From assembly GCF_016735515.1 (NCBI RefSeq), contig NZ_JAERQZ010000002.1, forward strand, positions 372,001 through 436,000: 64,000 nt of DNA, given 5' to 3'. The translations under genes and the position numbers were made by a program. The notes under the pieces were generated by a model. The model had not been told where the DNA came from. It did not search any database and saw only the letters and a list, made by a program, of their open reading frames with translations. This document shows positions 11,554-19,863 of this stretch, one piece after another (position 1 is the stretch's first letter; every line of letters starts with the position of its first letter). The stretch is from Piscinibacter sp. HJYY11 (lineage in GTDB: Bacteria > Pseudomonadota > Gammaproteobacteria > Burkholderiales > Burkholderiaceae_C).

Positions 11554-11928
11554 TCAGGCGTTCTTCACGAGCGCGTCGTAGGCGGGCGCGTCGAGGAGAC
11601 CTTCAAACTCGGCCATGTCGCTCACCTTGACCTTGAAGAACCAGCCGTTGCCCAGCGGGTCGCTGTTGGCGAGCGACGGGTCGGCGCGCAGGGCTTCGTT
11701 CACCTCCACGATCTCGCCGCTGACGGGCATGTAAATGTCGGCAGCCGCCTTCACCGACTCGACGACACCCGACACCTCGCCCTTCTTGAACGTGCGGCCC
11801 ACTTCGGGCAAATCGACGAAGACCACGTCACCCAGAGCATCCTGCGCATGCAGCGTGATGCCGACGGTGGCGGCCTCATGGTCCTCGATGTTGATCCACT
11901 CGTGGTCGGCGGTGTACATGGTCGTCAT
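11554..11928 (-). CDS. gcvH: Glycine cleavage system H protein
   Basis: A 124-residue lipoyl carrier protein. The lipoylated residue is Lys60 in [19 protein letters not shown]. The C-terminal [12 protein letters not shown] is typical. An AGGAG Shine-Dalgarno lies 7 nt before the ATG. It carries the aminomethyl group from GcvP to GcvT and the reducing equivalents to dihydrolipoamide dehydrogenase, which is not in this window. It is the middle gene of gcvT-gcvH-gcvP, 36 nt after gcvT. Confidence 0.98.
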   Translation of the reverse strand: MTTMYTADHEWINIEDHEAATVGITLHAQDALGDVVFVDLPEVGRTFKKGEVSGVVESVKAAADIYMPVSGEIVEVNEALRADPSLANSDPLGNGWFFKVKVSDMAEFEGLLDAPAYDALVKNA

Positions 11929-11964
11929 GGAAAGGCTCCTGTTTGGGATGTGTTGAATCGGGTT

Positions 11965-13107
11965 TCAGCCGCGGTGATAACGGTGCGGCGTGAAGGGCAT
12001 CGGCGCGACGCGCATTGGCTGGCGCTTGCCGCGCACCTCGGCATACACCTCGTGGTGCGCAAGCGCATGGTTGGCGGCGAGGTAGGCCATGGCAATCGGC
12101 TGGTTGACGGTGGGTGACAGCGTGCCGCTGGTCACATGGCCGAGCTTGTGGCCCTTGGCGTCGACGATGACGGCGCCTTCGCGTACGGGCACACGCTCCA
12201 GGCCGAGCAGGCCGGCGCGCTTGATCGGGGCACCGCTCGCGAGTTGCGATTCGATGACGCTGGCCCCAGGGTAGCCGCCAGCGCGCGCACCGCCGGGGCG
12301 GCGCACCTTCTGGATCGCCCAGGTGAGGCCGGCTTCGACCGGGGTCGTAGTCTCGTTGATGTCATGGCCGTAGAGGCACAGGCCCGCTTCGAGGCGCAAG
12401 GTGTCGCGTGCACCGAGGCCGGCCGGTTTCACTTCCGGCAATGCAAGCAGGGCGCGCGCCAGGGCAACGGCGTGATCGGCGGGCACCGAGATCTCGAAGC
12501 CATCTTCGCCGGTGTAGCCGGAGCGGGTGACAAAGCAGTCGGCGCCGGCGATATGGGCCGACATGCCGGTCATGAAGGTGAGCCTGGCGACGTCTGGATT
12601 GAGCTTGCGCAGTGCGTCGACCGCCTTCGGCCCCTGCAGCGCGAGAAGCGCACGGTCGGGCAGCGGTTGCACGGTGCAGCGGTGGCCGATGTGGGTGATG
12701 AGGTGGCGGGTGTCGGCGGCCTTGCAGGCGGCGTTGACCACGACGAAGAGGTCGCCTTCGCGGCGCGTGATCATCAGGTCGTCGAGGATGCCGCCGCTGG
12801 GGTTGGTGAAGAGCGCGTAGCGCTGCTTGCCCACCGGCAGGTCGACCACGTCGACCGGCACCAGCGTTTCGAGCGCCTTGGCCGCGTCGTCGCCGACGAG
12901 GCGCAGCTGGCCCATGTGCGAGACATCGAAGAGCGCCGCCGATTCGCGGCACTGCTTGTGCTCGGCAATGATGCCGCCGGGGTAGTTGACCGGCATCTCG
13001 TAGCCGGCAAAGGGCACCATCTTGGCGCCCAGCTCCAGGTGCAGGGCGTGCAGCGGTGTCTTGAGCAGGGCGGCGGGGGCGACAGCAGCAACGGCATTTG
13101 CGGACAT
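11965..13107 (-). CDS. gcvT: Aminomethyltransferase, glycine cleavage T protein
   Basis: 380 residues from the ATG at 13107 (MSANAVAAVAPAALLK). This start has GGAG 6 nt upstream, whereas in-frame starts at 13125 and 13224 would extend into the riboswitch leader. It is a folate-binding YgfZ/GcvT fold protein: MVPFAGYEMPVNYPGGI at the N-terminus, FDVSHMGQLRL, and GYTGEDGFEISVP. It transfers the methylene unit from GcvH to tetrahydrofolate and releases ammonia. It is the first gene of the gcv operon. Confidence 0.97.
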   Translation of the reverse strand: MSANAVAAVAPAALLKTPLHALHLELGAKMVPFAGYEMPVNYPGGIIAEHKQCRESAALFDVSHMGQLRLVGDDAAKALETLVPVDVVDLPVGKQRYALFTNPSGGILDDLMITRREGDLFVVVNAACKAADTRHLITHIGHRCTVQPLPDRALLALQGPKAVDALRKLNPDVARLTFMTGMSAHIAGADCFVTRSGYTGEDGFEISVPADHAVALARALLALPEVKPAGLGARDTLRLEAGLCLYGHDINETTTPVEAGLTWAIQKVRRPGGARAGGYPGASVIESQLASGAPIKRAGLLGLERVPVREGAVIVDAKGHKLGHVTSGTLSPTVNQPIAMAYLAANHALAHHEVYAEVRGKRQPMRVAPMPFTPHRYHRG

Positions 13108-13174
13108 GGCAGTCTCCGAGGGCATTGTTGAAAAACAAGTGTTCTCCACCGGGGTGAAAAACGCTTGCAATGCC

Positions 13175-13378
13175 CTCACTGTCCGCTTTACCTGAGAGAT
13201 TGGCGAGGGCCGCTCACGCAGCACCCGCTTGCCCCTTCGGTGGGCCCACTCGGGGTGGGCCTCTCTCCAGCGAGGAACGCCCCGTTTCCGGAGCGTTTTG
13301 TCAGTCCTTTTGCCTGAGCGTTCGAGCAGGGCCCTGCGCCTTCGGCGGCTTCACGGGGAAGCTCTCTCCTGACGACGG
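13175..13378 (-). promoter_or_regulatory. Tandem glycine riboswitch upstream of gcvT
   Basis: On the minus strand two glycine aptamers follow each other. The first begins near 13374 with GGAGAGAGCTTCCC and closes near 13300 with GCTCAGGCAAAAGGACTGACA. The second begins near 13271 with CTGGAGAGAG and ends near 13178 with TCTCTCAGGTAAAGCGGACAG. The paired GGAGAGAG...CAGG-AAAGGAC signatures are diagnostic of the gcvT-type glycine riboswitch. In known cases glycine binding turns on gcv expression. The leader ends about 70 nt before the gcvT ATG, leaving room for an expression platform near the ribosome-binding site. Confidence 0.95.
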
Positions 13379-13380
13379 GG

Positions 13381-13386
13381 AGTGTA
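13381..13386 (-). promoter_or_regulatory. Candidate -10 for the gcv riboswitch transcript
   Basis: TACACT on the minus strand, about 7 nt upstream of the first aptamer. No good -35 is seen at 16-18 nt, and that stretch overlaps the ETF-QO stop codon. Weak evidence. Confidence 0.35.
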
Positions 13387-13400
13387 GCTCCCCCGGTCGA

Positions 13401-15092
13401 TCACATGCCCGAATAATTCGGGCCGCCGCCGCCTTCGGGCGTGACCCAGACGATGTTCTGCGTCGGGTCCTTGATGTCGCAGGTCTTGCAGTGCACGCAG
13501 TTCTGCGCGTTGATCTGCAGGCGCTCCTTGCCGGCGTTGGCCTCGTCGGGCACGAACTCGTACACGCCGGCCGGGCAGTAGCGGCTCTCGGGGCCGGCGT
13601 ACTTGGCGAGGTTGATGTTCACCGGCACCGACTTGTCCTTCAGCGTCAGGTGTGCCGGCTGGTGCTCTTCGTGGTTGGTGTTGGAGATGAACACCGAGCT
13701 CAGGCGGTCGAAGGTGAGCTTGCCGTCGGGCTTCGGGTACTCGATCTTCGGGCACTGGTCGGCCGGCTTCAGGTAGGCGTGGTCGGGCTTGTCGCGGTGC
13801 ATCGTCCACGGCGGCGACTTGATGCCGAGTTTCGGCAGCAGCCAGTACTCGATGCCGGTGCCGATGGTGCCGCCCCACAGGCCCCACTTGAACCACGCCT
13901 TCCAGTTGCGAGCCTGGTGCAGTTCCTTGTAAAGCCAGCTGGCTTCGAAAGCCTTGGGATAGGCCGCGAGCTCATCGGCCTGGCGGCCGGCGGTCACGGC
14001 TTCGAACGCGGCCTCGGCGGCCAGCATGCCGGTCTTCATGGCGGCGTGGCTGCCCTTGATGCGCGGGCCGTTGAGGAAGCCGGCATCGCAGCCGATCAGC
14101 GCACCACCCGGGAACACCGTCTTGGGCAGGCTCAACAGGCCGCCCGCGGTGATGGCGCGCGCGCCGTAGCTCAGGCGCTTGCCGCCTTCGATGTGCTTGC
14201 GGATCGCGGGGTGCGTCTTCCAGCGCTGCATCTCCTCGAAGGGGCTCAGCCACGGGTTCTCGTAATTGAGGCCGGTGATGAAGCCGAGCACCACCTTGTT
14301 GTCTTCCATGTGGTACAGGAAGCCGCCGCCGTAGGTGTCGCTCTTCAAGGGCCAGCCTGCGGCGTGGATCACCAGGCCCGGCTGATGCTGCTTCGGGTCG
14401 ACCTCCCACATCTCCTTCACGCCGATGGCGTAGCCCTGCGGGTCACGGCCGTCATCGAGCTTGTACTTGGCGATCAGCTGCTTGCCGAGGTGGCCACGCG
14501 AGCCTTCGGCGAACAGGGTGTACTTGCCGTGCAGTTCCATGCCGAGCTGGAAGTTGTCGGAGGGCTCCCCCTGCTTGTTGATGCCCATGTTGCCGGTCGC
14601 GATGCCCTTGACCGAGCCGTCTTCGTTGTAGAGCACTTCGGCGGCCGCGAAGCCGGGGAAGATCTCCACGCCCAGTGCTTCGGCCTGCTGCGCGAGCCAG
14701 CGCACCACGTTGCCGAGGCTGATGACGTAGTTGCCGTCGTTGTGGAAGTTGTCGGGCATCAGGAAGGCCGGCGTGCTCATCACGCCGGTCTCCGACAGGA
14801 AGAGCGCTTCGTCCTTGGTGACGGGCTGGTTGAGCGGAGCGCCGAGCTCCTTCCAGTTCGGGAAGAGCTCGTTCATCGCGATCGGGTCCATCACGGCGCC
14901 GCTCAGGATGTGCGCACCGGGCTCCGAACCCTTTTCGAGCACGACCACCGAGATGTCCTTGCCAGCCTTCTCGGCCAGCTGCTTGAGGCGGATCGCTGCC
15001 GACAAGCCTGCCGGGCCGCCGCCAACGATGACCACGTCGTATTCCATGGCCTCGCGGGGACCGTACTGGGCAAGTATTTCGGCGGGGGTCAT
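13401..15092 (-). CDS. Electron transfer flavoprotein-ubiquinone oxidoreductase
   Basis: 563 residues from the ATG at 15092 (MTPAEILAQYG), which has AAGGAG 5 nt upstream; an in-frame start at 15113 lacks this. The enzyme passes electrons from ETF (acyl-CoA and other dehydrogenases) to ubiquinone at the inner membrane. An N-terminal FAD fold (YDVVIVGGGPAGLSAAIRL) is followed by a membrane-associated quinone domain and a C-terminal ferredoxin-like domain. The [4Fe-4S] ligands are in NCVHCKTCDIKDP, with a fourth Cys in YCPAGVYEF. It is divergent from a short-chain dehydrogenase and upstream of the gcv riboswitch on the same strand. Confidence 0.95.
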   Translation of the reverse strand: MTPAEILAQYGPREAMEYDVVIVGGGPAGLSAAIRLKQLAEKAGKDISVVVLEKGSEPGAHILSGAVMDPIAMNELFPNWKELGAPLNQPVTKDEALFLSETGVMSTPAFLMPDNFHNDGNYVISLGNVVRWLAQQAEALGVEIFPGFAAAEVLYNEDGSVKGIATGNMGINKQGEPSDNFQLGMELHGKYTLFAEGSRGHLGKQLIAKYKLDDGRDPQGYAIGVKEMWEVDPKQHQPGLVIHAAGWPLKSDTYGGGFLYHMEDNKVVLGFITGLNYENPWLSPFEEMQRWKTHPAIRKHIEGGKRLSYGARAITAGGLLSLPKTVFPGGALIGCDAGFLNGPRIKGSHAAMKTGMLAAEAAFEAVTAGRQADELAAYPKAFEASWLYKELHQARNWKAWFKWGLWGGTIGTGIEYWLLPKLGIKSPPWTMHRDKPDHAYLKPADQCPKIEYPKPDGKLTFDRLSSVFISNTNHEEHQPAHLTLKDKSVPVNINLAKYAGPESRYCPAGVYEFVPDEANAGKERLQINAQNCVHCKTCDIKDPTQNIVWVTPEGGGGPNYSGM

Positions 15093-15131
15093 GCAGTCTC
15101 CTTGGATGAACAATCGCCGCGCATTCTAATT

Positions 15132-15160
15132 GGCCGATCGGTCGAAAAGAACGATCGTTC
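15132..15160. promoter_or_regulatory. Twin palindromes between ETF-QO and SDR genes
   Basis: GGCCGATCGGTC at 15132-15143 and GAACGATCGTTC at 15149-15160 share the core CGATCG with related flanks. Their centres are 17 bp apart. They lie 40 bp upstream of the ETF-QO start, in the region shared with the divergent dehydrogenase. They look like a two-site operator for a dimeric regulator, possibly of the TetR type that controls acyl-CoA catabolism in this group. The regulator is not in the window. Confidence 0.5.
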
Positions 15161-15260
15161 GCTTCTAAGTTCAAGCCAGTTGGTGATGAAGCCTGCACTG
15201 CAGGCCGCGTGCTATCTTCATCGCCATCCATTGCAGTACGACATCACAGAGGAGAAGTAC

Positions 15261-16043
15261 ATGGCCTACACGATCGACCTGTCCGGCCGCGTGGCACTGG
15301 TCACCGGCGCGTCGAGTGGACTTGGCACTCAATTCGCGAAGACGCTCGCCACGGCCGGCGCAGCCGTCGTGCTGGCGGGCCGCAGGGTGGAACGTCTCAA
15401 GACCTTGCGCGCCGAGATCGAAGCGGCCGGCGGCGACGCGCACGTGGTGCGCCTCGACGTGACCGACCCCGACAGCATCAAGGCCGCCGTCGCCCACGCC
15501 GAGACCGAGACCGGCGCGATCGACATCCTGGTCAACAACTCCGGCGTGAGCACCACGCAGAAGCTCACCGACGTGACGCCCGAGGACTACGACTACGTGA
15601 TGGACACCAACACCAAGGGTGCCTTCTTCGTGGCGCAGGAGGTGGGCAAGCGCATGCTGGCGCGCGCCAAGGGCGCGGCGCCGGGCACCTTCACCGGCGG
15701 GCGCATCGTCAACATCGCCTCGATGGCCGGCCTGAAGGCTCTGGGCCAGATCGGCGTGTACTGCATGAGCAAGGCCGCGGTGATCCACATGACGCGTGCG
15801 ATGGCGCTCGAGTGGGGGCGCTACGGCATCAACGTGAACGCGATCTGCCCCGGCTACATCGACACCGAGATCAACCACCACCACTGGAATACCGAGCAGG
15901 GCCAGAAGCTCATCAACATGATGCCGCGCAAGCGCATCGGTGCGCCGCAGGACCTGGACGTGGTGCTGACGATGCTGTGCTCGAACGAGAGCCACTTCGT
16001 GAACGGCGCTGTCATTCAAGCTGACGACGGATTCGCGATCTGA
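15261..16043 (+). CDS. Short-chain dehydrogenase/reductase (SDR)
   Basis: 260 residues from the ATG at 15261, with GAGGAGAAG just upstream. It is a classical SDR: the cofactor motif TGASSGLG spans residues 15-22, NNSG (within DILVNNSGVS) is present, and the catalytic pair is Tyr167/Lys171 in YCMSKAAV. A conserved PGYIDTEIN follows. Arg residues after strand 2 (AGRRVERL) suggest NADP(H) preference. The substrate is not deducible; the shared intergenic region with ETF-QO hints at fatty-acid or branched-chain catabolism. The stop overlaps the yceH start by one base (TGATG), so the two are probably translationally coupled. Confidence 0.92.
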   Translation: MAYTIDLSGRVALVTGASSGLGTQFAKTLATAGAAVVLAGRRVERLKTLRAEIEAAGGDAHVVRLDVTDPDSIKAAVAHAETETGAIDILVNNSGVSTTQKLTDVTPEDYDYVMDTNTKGAFFVAQEVGKRMLARAKGAAPGTFTGGRIVNIASMAGLKALGQIGVYCMSKAAVIHMTRAMALEWGRYGINVNAICPGYIDTEINHHHWNTEQGQKLINMMPRKRIGAPQDLDVVLTMLCSNESHFVNGAVIQADDGFAI

Positions 16044-16705
16044 TGAGACCGCTGTCGCTTCTTGAAGCGCGCGTGCTCGGCGTGCTCATCGAGAAGGCGC
16101 ACACCGTGCCCGACAGCTACCCGCTGTCGCTCAATTCGCTCACGCTCGGCTGCAACCAGAAGACCGCGCGCGACCCGGTGATGAACGCCACCGAGTCGGA
16201 AGTGCAGGGCGCCATCGATTCGCTGAAGCTGCTGCACCTGGTGTTCGAGTCGAGCGGCTCGCGCGTCGCGCGGTACGAGCACAACATGGGCCGGGCGATG
16301 GGCCTGCCGTCGCAGAGCGTGGCGCTGCTGGCGGTGCTCGCGCTGCGGGGCCCGCAGACGAGCTCCGAATTGCGCGCCAACTGCGACCGGCTGCACCGCT
16401 TTGCCGATGTGTCGTCGGTGGAAGCGTTTCTCGAAGAGCTGGCCGCGCGCAACGAAGAAAAGGGCGGCCCGCTCGCGCTCAAGCTGCCGCGCGCGCCCGG
16501 TGCGCGCGAGCCACGCTGGACGCACCTGCTGTGTGGTGCCGTCGATGTTTCGGCGATGCCGGTTGCGCCGCCATCAGATGACTTCGTGGCCACCAGCGAG
16601 CTTGCTGCGCTCAAGTCACAGCAGGCCGCCATGCAGAACGAGCTGGCCGAGCTGCGCGCCCTTGTCGATCGTTTGTATTCAGAATTGGGTGTGAGCAAGA
16701 CTTAA
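16043..16705 (+). CDS. yceH: YceH family protein (UPF0502/DUF480)
   Basis: 220 residues. Recognised by LSLLEARVLGVLIEKAHTVPDSYPLSLNSLTLGCNQKTARDPVM near the N-terminus and LRGPQTSSELRANCDRLHRF in the middle, which together form the paired winged-helix DUF480 fold. The C-terminus forms a short coiled coil (ALKSQQAAMQNELAELRALV). The start codon overlaps the stop of the SDR gene. The molecular function of the family is unresolved. Confidence 0.93.
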   Translation: MRPLSLLEARVLGVLIEKAHTVPDSYPLSLNSLTLGCNQKTARDPVMNATESEVQGAIDSLKLLHLVFESSGSRVARYEHNMGRAMGLPSQSVALLAVLALRGPQTSSELRANCDRLHRFADVSSVEAFLEELAARNEEKGGPLALKLPRAPGAREPRWTHLLCGAVDVSAMPVAPPSDDFVATSELAALKSQQAAMQNELAELRALVDRLYSELGVSKT

Positions 16706-16727
16706 AGCGACAGCCTGGGAGGGCGCG

Positions 16728-19145
16728 ATGCGCATCGAGATTCCCGAGCAGAAGCGCCTCTGGCGCGCCTGGGCCGGCGTTGCGATGCTGCTGCTGTGCA
16801 TGGGTGCCTTCGCGCAGGTGCCGATGGTCGAGTTGTCGTCCGACGAGCAGGCCTGGGTGCGCAGCCACCCGGTGCTGCGCCTCGGCGTGGGGCGCGAATA
16901 CCCGCCGTACTACTTCGCGCCGCCGGAGCCGGGGCAACCGCACGGCTTCATCATCGAGACCATCGCCCTCTGGGCCGAGCGGGTGGGCATGCGGCTCGAG
17001 TTCAAGCGCTACGACAGCAACGAGGCCGCCGTGCGGGCGCTGCGGGAAGGCCAGGTCGACATGCTGCCGTATGCGCCGCCTCGCCGCGAGGACAGCGCCG
17101 TGCTCCACACGCTGCCGGTGTTCGCCGGCAACCAGGTGCTGGTGGCGCGGCGCGACCTGCCCGACATCTCGGCCACCGACAACTTCGGCCAGTACCGCGT
17201 GGCGGTGGTGGAGGAGACGCCCGCCGCGACGCTGATGGCCGCCCGCTTTCCGCAGGCGCAGGTGCTGCGCTTCGCCACGCCGGAGCAGGCGCTGCGCGCC
17301 GTCGCGTCAGGCTCGGCGGATCTCTTCGTCGGCTATCAGCAGGTGGTGGTCTACCACGTCGAAAAGCTGCTGCTGGCGAACCTGGCCGTGCGCCGCAACC
17401 TCGGGCCGGGGCCGGTGCCGATCGGGCCGACGGTGCGGCGCGACGCGAAGGAACTGCGCGCGGTGCTGTCGCATGCCGTCGATTCCGTCACCGCCGCCGA
17501 CCGCTCGCTGCTGGCCGCGCGCTGGCTGCCCGCAGGGGCGCTCCGCGCCGTCTCCGGTGAGGCGGCGCAGCTCACGCCGGCCGAGCTGGAATGGGTGGGC
17601 CGGCACGGCAACATCCGCGTGGGCTTCGATGCGAGCTTCTCGCCGATCACGAGCCAGGGCGATCTCAACGACCCGCAAGGCATGGGCATCGACTACCTGC
17701 GCCTCGTGGCGCGCAAGACCGGCCTCGCGATCCAGCGCGAAGTGGGCTCGTCGTTCGCCGATGTCTATGCGCGTGGGGCGGCGGGTGAGCTGGACGTGAT
17801 CGTCGGCCTGGTGCGCACGCCGCTGCGCCGGGCGGACTATGAATTCGTCGGCCCGTTCGCGCGCGTGCCGACCGCCATCGTGATGCGCGACGACGACACC
17901 TCGCTCATCACCGACACGCGCGAGTTCGGTGTGCGCAAGGTGGCGCTGCTTCGGCAGCACTTCCTCATCCCCGAGTTGCGGGCGCGGCACCCCGGCGTCC
18001 ACCTCGTCGAGCTCGACCGCCAGGACCAGGTGCTCTCGGCGGTGGCCGAAGGGGCGGCCGATGTGGCGCTGGGCAACGTGAAGGTGGTGAACGAACTGCT
18101 CGAGCGGCGCTTCGGCGGCAACCTGCGCATCACCGGCACGGTGTCAGGCGGCGACAGCGAGCTCTATTTCGGCGTGCGGCGTGACCAGCCCGAGCTCACG
18201 CAGATCCTGCGCAAGGGGCTCGATGCGGTGAGCGAGGCCGAGGCCGCAGCCATCGCGCAGCGGTGGCTGGTGGTGACGGTGCAGCCCGGCGTGCCGTGGG
18301 CGAAGCTGCTCGCATGGGGTGGGCCGGTGCTGCTGGCCTTGCTGATCGGCATGGGGCTGCTGTGGCGCAGCCGCCGTGGCATGGCAGAGGCCCGTGCGAT
18401 CGAGGCGCGCGGGCGGCGTCTGGCCGAAGAGGCGGTGGCCACGCGCGGTCGCTTCCTGGCGTACCTCTCGCATGAGCTGCGCGGCACGCTCGGTGCCGTG
18501 GCGAGTGGCGCCGAGATGGCGAAGACGCAGCGCGATCCGGCCTTCCAGGAGCGGCTGCTCGATGCGATGGCCGAGTCCATGCGCGGCTTGAGCCAGGTGC
18601 TGGAGACGACGCTGGCCTACGAGCAGACGCTGGCCAAGCCGGTGCAACTGCAACCCGAGCCCTTGAGCCTGTCGGTGCTGTGGACACGGATGACGGCACC
18701 GGGCGAACTCGCCGCACGGCAGAAAGGGCTGGTCTTCGAGTCTCGATGCGAAGCCGGCGACCAGACCGTGGTGGTCGACGCGCCGCGGCTTCAGCAGGTG
18801 GTGACCAACCTGCTGCAGAACGCGGTGAAGTTCACCGACAAGGGCACCGTCTCGGTGGTCGGCCGCTGGGTGGGCGGGCCCGATGAAGAGCAGCCCCCGC
18901 TTTTCGAGGTGGCCGTGACCGACAGCGGCCCCGGCATGACGGCCGAGGAGCTGGCGCAGATCTTCGAGCCGTATTCGCAGGGCCGCGCCGGCATGCGGCT
19001 GGGGCAGGGCGTGGGCCTCGGGCTGGCCATCAGCCGGCAGATCGTGGCGGCGATGGGCGGCACGCTGCAGGCCCACAGCGAGACGGGCAAGGGCTCCACC
19101 TTCGTCCTGCAGGTGACGCTGCCGCCTGCGACGGCAGCGAGCTGA
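16728..19145 (+). CDS. Sensor histidine kinase with two periplasmic solute-binding domains
   Basis: An 805-residue EvgS/BvgS-like kinase without receiver or Hpt domains. An N-terminal signal/anchor spans about residues 13-29, followed by two SBP_bac_3 domains (about 48-270, starting LRLGVGREYPPYYFAPPE, and 285-510, starting IRVGFDASFSPITS). A transmembrane helix at about 524-541 (LAWGGPVLLALLIGMGLLW) precedes the kinase core. The H-box is LSHELRGTL with the phosphoacceptor His582, and the ATPase boxes are NLLQNAVKFTD, DSGPGM and GVGLGLAISR. The H-box has Gly-Thr in place of the usual Thr-Pro. No response regulator is adjacent; the convergent neighbour is a PAS-LuxR protein. The ligand is probably an amino acid or other small polar solute. 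Confidence 0.9.
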   Translation: MRIEIPEQKRLWRAWAGVAMLLLCMGAFAQVPMVELSSDEQAWVRSHPVLRLGVGREYPPYYFAPPEPGQPHGFIIETIALWAERVGMRLEFKRYDSNEAAVRALREGQVDMLPYAPPRREDSAVLHTLPVFAGNQVLVARRDLPDISATDNFGQYRVAVVEETPAATLMAARFPQAQVLRFATPEQALRAVASGSADLFVGYQQVVVYHVEKLLLANLAVRRNLGPGPVPIGPTVRRDAKELRAVLSHAVDSVTAADRSLLAARWLPAGALRAVSGEAAQLTPAELEWVGRHGNIRVGFDASFSPITSQGDLNDPQGMGIDYLRLVARKTGLAIQREVGSSFADVYARGAAGELDVIVGLVRTPLRRADYEFVGPFARVPTAIVMRDDDTSLITDTREFGVRKVALLRQHFLIPELRARHPGVHLVELDRQDQVLSAVAEGAADVALGNVKVVNELLERRFGGNLRITGTVSGGDSELYFGVRRDQPELTQILRKGLDAVSEAEAAAIAQRWLVVTVQPGVPWAKLLAWGGPVLLALLIGMGLLWRSRRGMAEARAIEARGRRLAEEAVATRGRFLAYLSHELRGTLGAVASGAEMAKTQRDPAFQERLLDAMAESMRGLSQVLETTLAYEQTLAKPVQLQPEPLSLSVLWTRMTAPGELAARQKGLVFESRCEAGDQTVVVDAPRLQQVVTNLLQNAVKFTDKGTVSVVGRWVGGPDEEQPPLFEVAVTDSGPGMTAEELAQIFEPYSQGRAGMRLGQGVGLGLAISRQIVAAMGGTLQAHSETGKGSTFVLQVTLPPATAAS

Positions 19146-19149
19146 GCGC

Positions 19150-19713
19150 TCAGGCGCTCAGCAGCTTGTGCACCAGGTCGGGCGTGGTGCTGGCGGCGTA
19201 CTTGCGCATCAGCCGGGCGCGATAGACGTCGACGGTGCGGGGGCTGATGCCCAGCCGCTTGCCGATCAGCTTGCTGGTCAGGCCGTCGATCAGCAGCGCG
19301 GCGATCTCGCGTTCACGTGCGGTGAGCTCTGCCTTCAGTTGCCGGCGCGACGAGAGGTCTTCGAACGACCACACGCCCGCCGCGTGCGGTTGCTTCGGGT
19401 CAAGCGCGCGGCCCGACACGTGGCACCAGAAGAGCTGCCCGCGGTGCGGGCCGTCGACGCGCTTCATCACCCGTTCGTCGGCATACCAGCCGCTGGCATC
19501 GAGGCTGGCCACGATGCGCTGGCCGGTGCGCTCGAACTCGTCGTGCGTGGGGTAGAGGATCTCGAACGACTGCCCGATCACCTGCTCCTTGCTCGCGCCG
19601 AACATCTCCAGCAGCTGCTGGTTGCAGTCGAGCATCAGGCGATTGCGCGACAGCACCAGGCCCACCGGCGCGTGCTCGAAAGCGGTGCGGTAGTCGTCGG
19701 GGGTGAGCGCCAT
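19150..19713 (-). CDS. PAS-LuxR transcriptional regulator (no receiver domain)
   Basis: 187 residues from the ATG at 19713 (MALTPDDYRTAFEHAP). An N-terminal PAS fold spans about residues 5-110 (APVGLVLSRNRLMLDCNQQLLEMFG), and a C-terminal LuxR/FixJ HTH spans about 122-185 (LTAREREIAALLIDGLTSKLIGKRLGISPRTVDVYRARLMRKY). There is no phosphoacceptor domain, so the signal is likely sensed by the PAS domain directly or through an unknown partner. It is divergent from scoAB, with three TACGTA boxes in the shared region, and converges 4 nt from the solute-binding sensor kinase. A role in control of ketone-body/acetoacetate use is plausible. No clear Shine-Dalgarno is seen. Confidence 0.85.
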   Translation of the reverse strand: MALTPDDYRTAFEHAPVGLVLSRNRLMLDCNQQLLEMFGASKEQVIGQSFEILYPTHDEFERTGQRIVASLDASGWYADERVMKRVDGPHRGQLFWCHVSGRALDPKQPHAAGVWSFEDLSSRRQLKAELTAREREIAALLIDGLTSKLIGKRLGISPRTVDVYRARLMRKYAASTTPDLVHKLLSA

Positions 19714-19793
19714 GTCAGCGGAGGTCGAAGAAGGTGAAGGCAAGGAAGGAGTAGGCAAGAAAAAAGGGAGGCCGGGTATGTGGTTAGTGAATT

Positions 19794-19825
19794 CTACGTA
19801 ACGACTACGTAATGCGTTACGTAGT
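19794..19825. promoter_or_regulatory. TACGTA repeat array ahead of scoAB (candidate LuxR-type operator)
   Basis: CTACGTAA occurs at 19794-19801 and again at 19805-19812 (11-bp period), and its inverse TTACGTAG occurs at 19817-19824. The second and third copies form a perfect inverted repeat with arms ACTACGTAA and TTACGTAGT around TGCG (19804-19825). It lies 39 bp before the scoA start and 80 bp from the divergent PAS-LuxR start. Binding by that regulator is inferred. Confidence 0.7.
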
Positions 19826-19863
19826 ACGCTTGCGCGCTGCAAATATTCCTTGCTGGAGGCGTG

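Noticed and set aside
13170..15260. 697-residue N-terminal extension of the short-chain dehydrogenase
   Set aside because: The extension is antisense to ETF-QO and the riboswitch. The ATG at 15261 has a strong ribosome-binding site and gives a normal SDR length.
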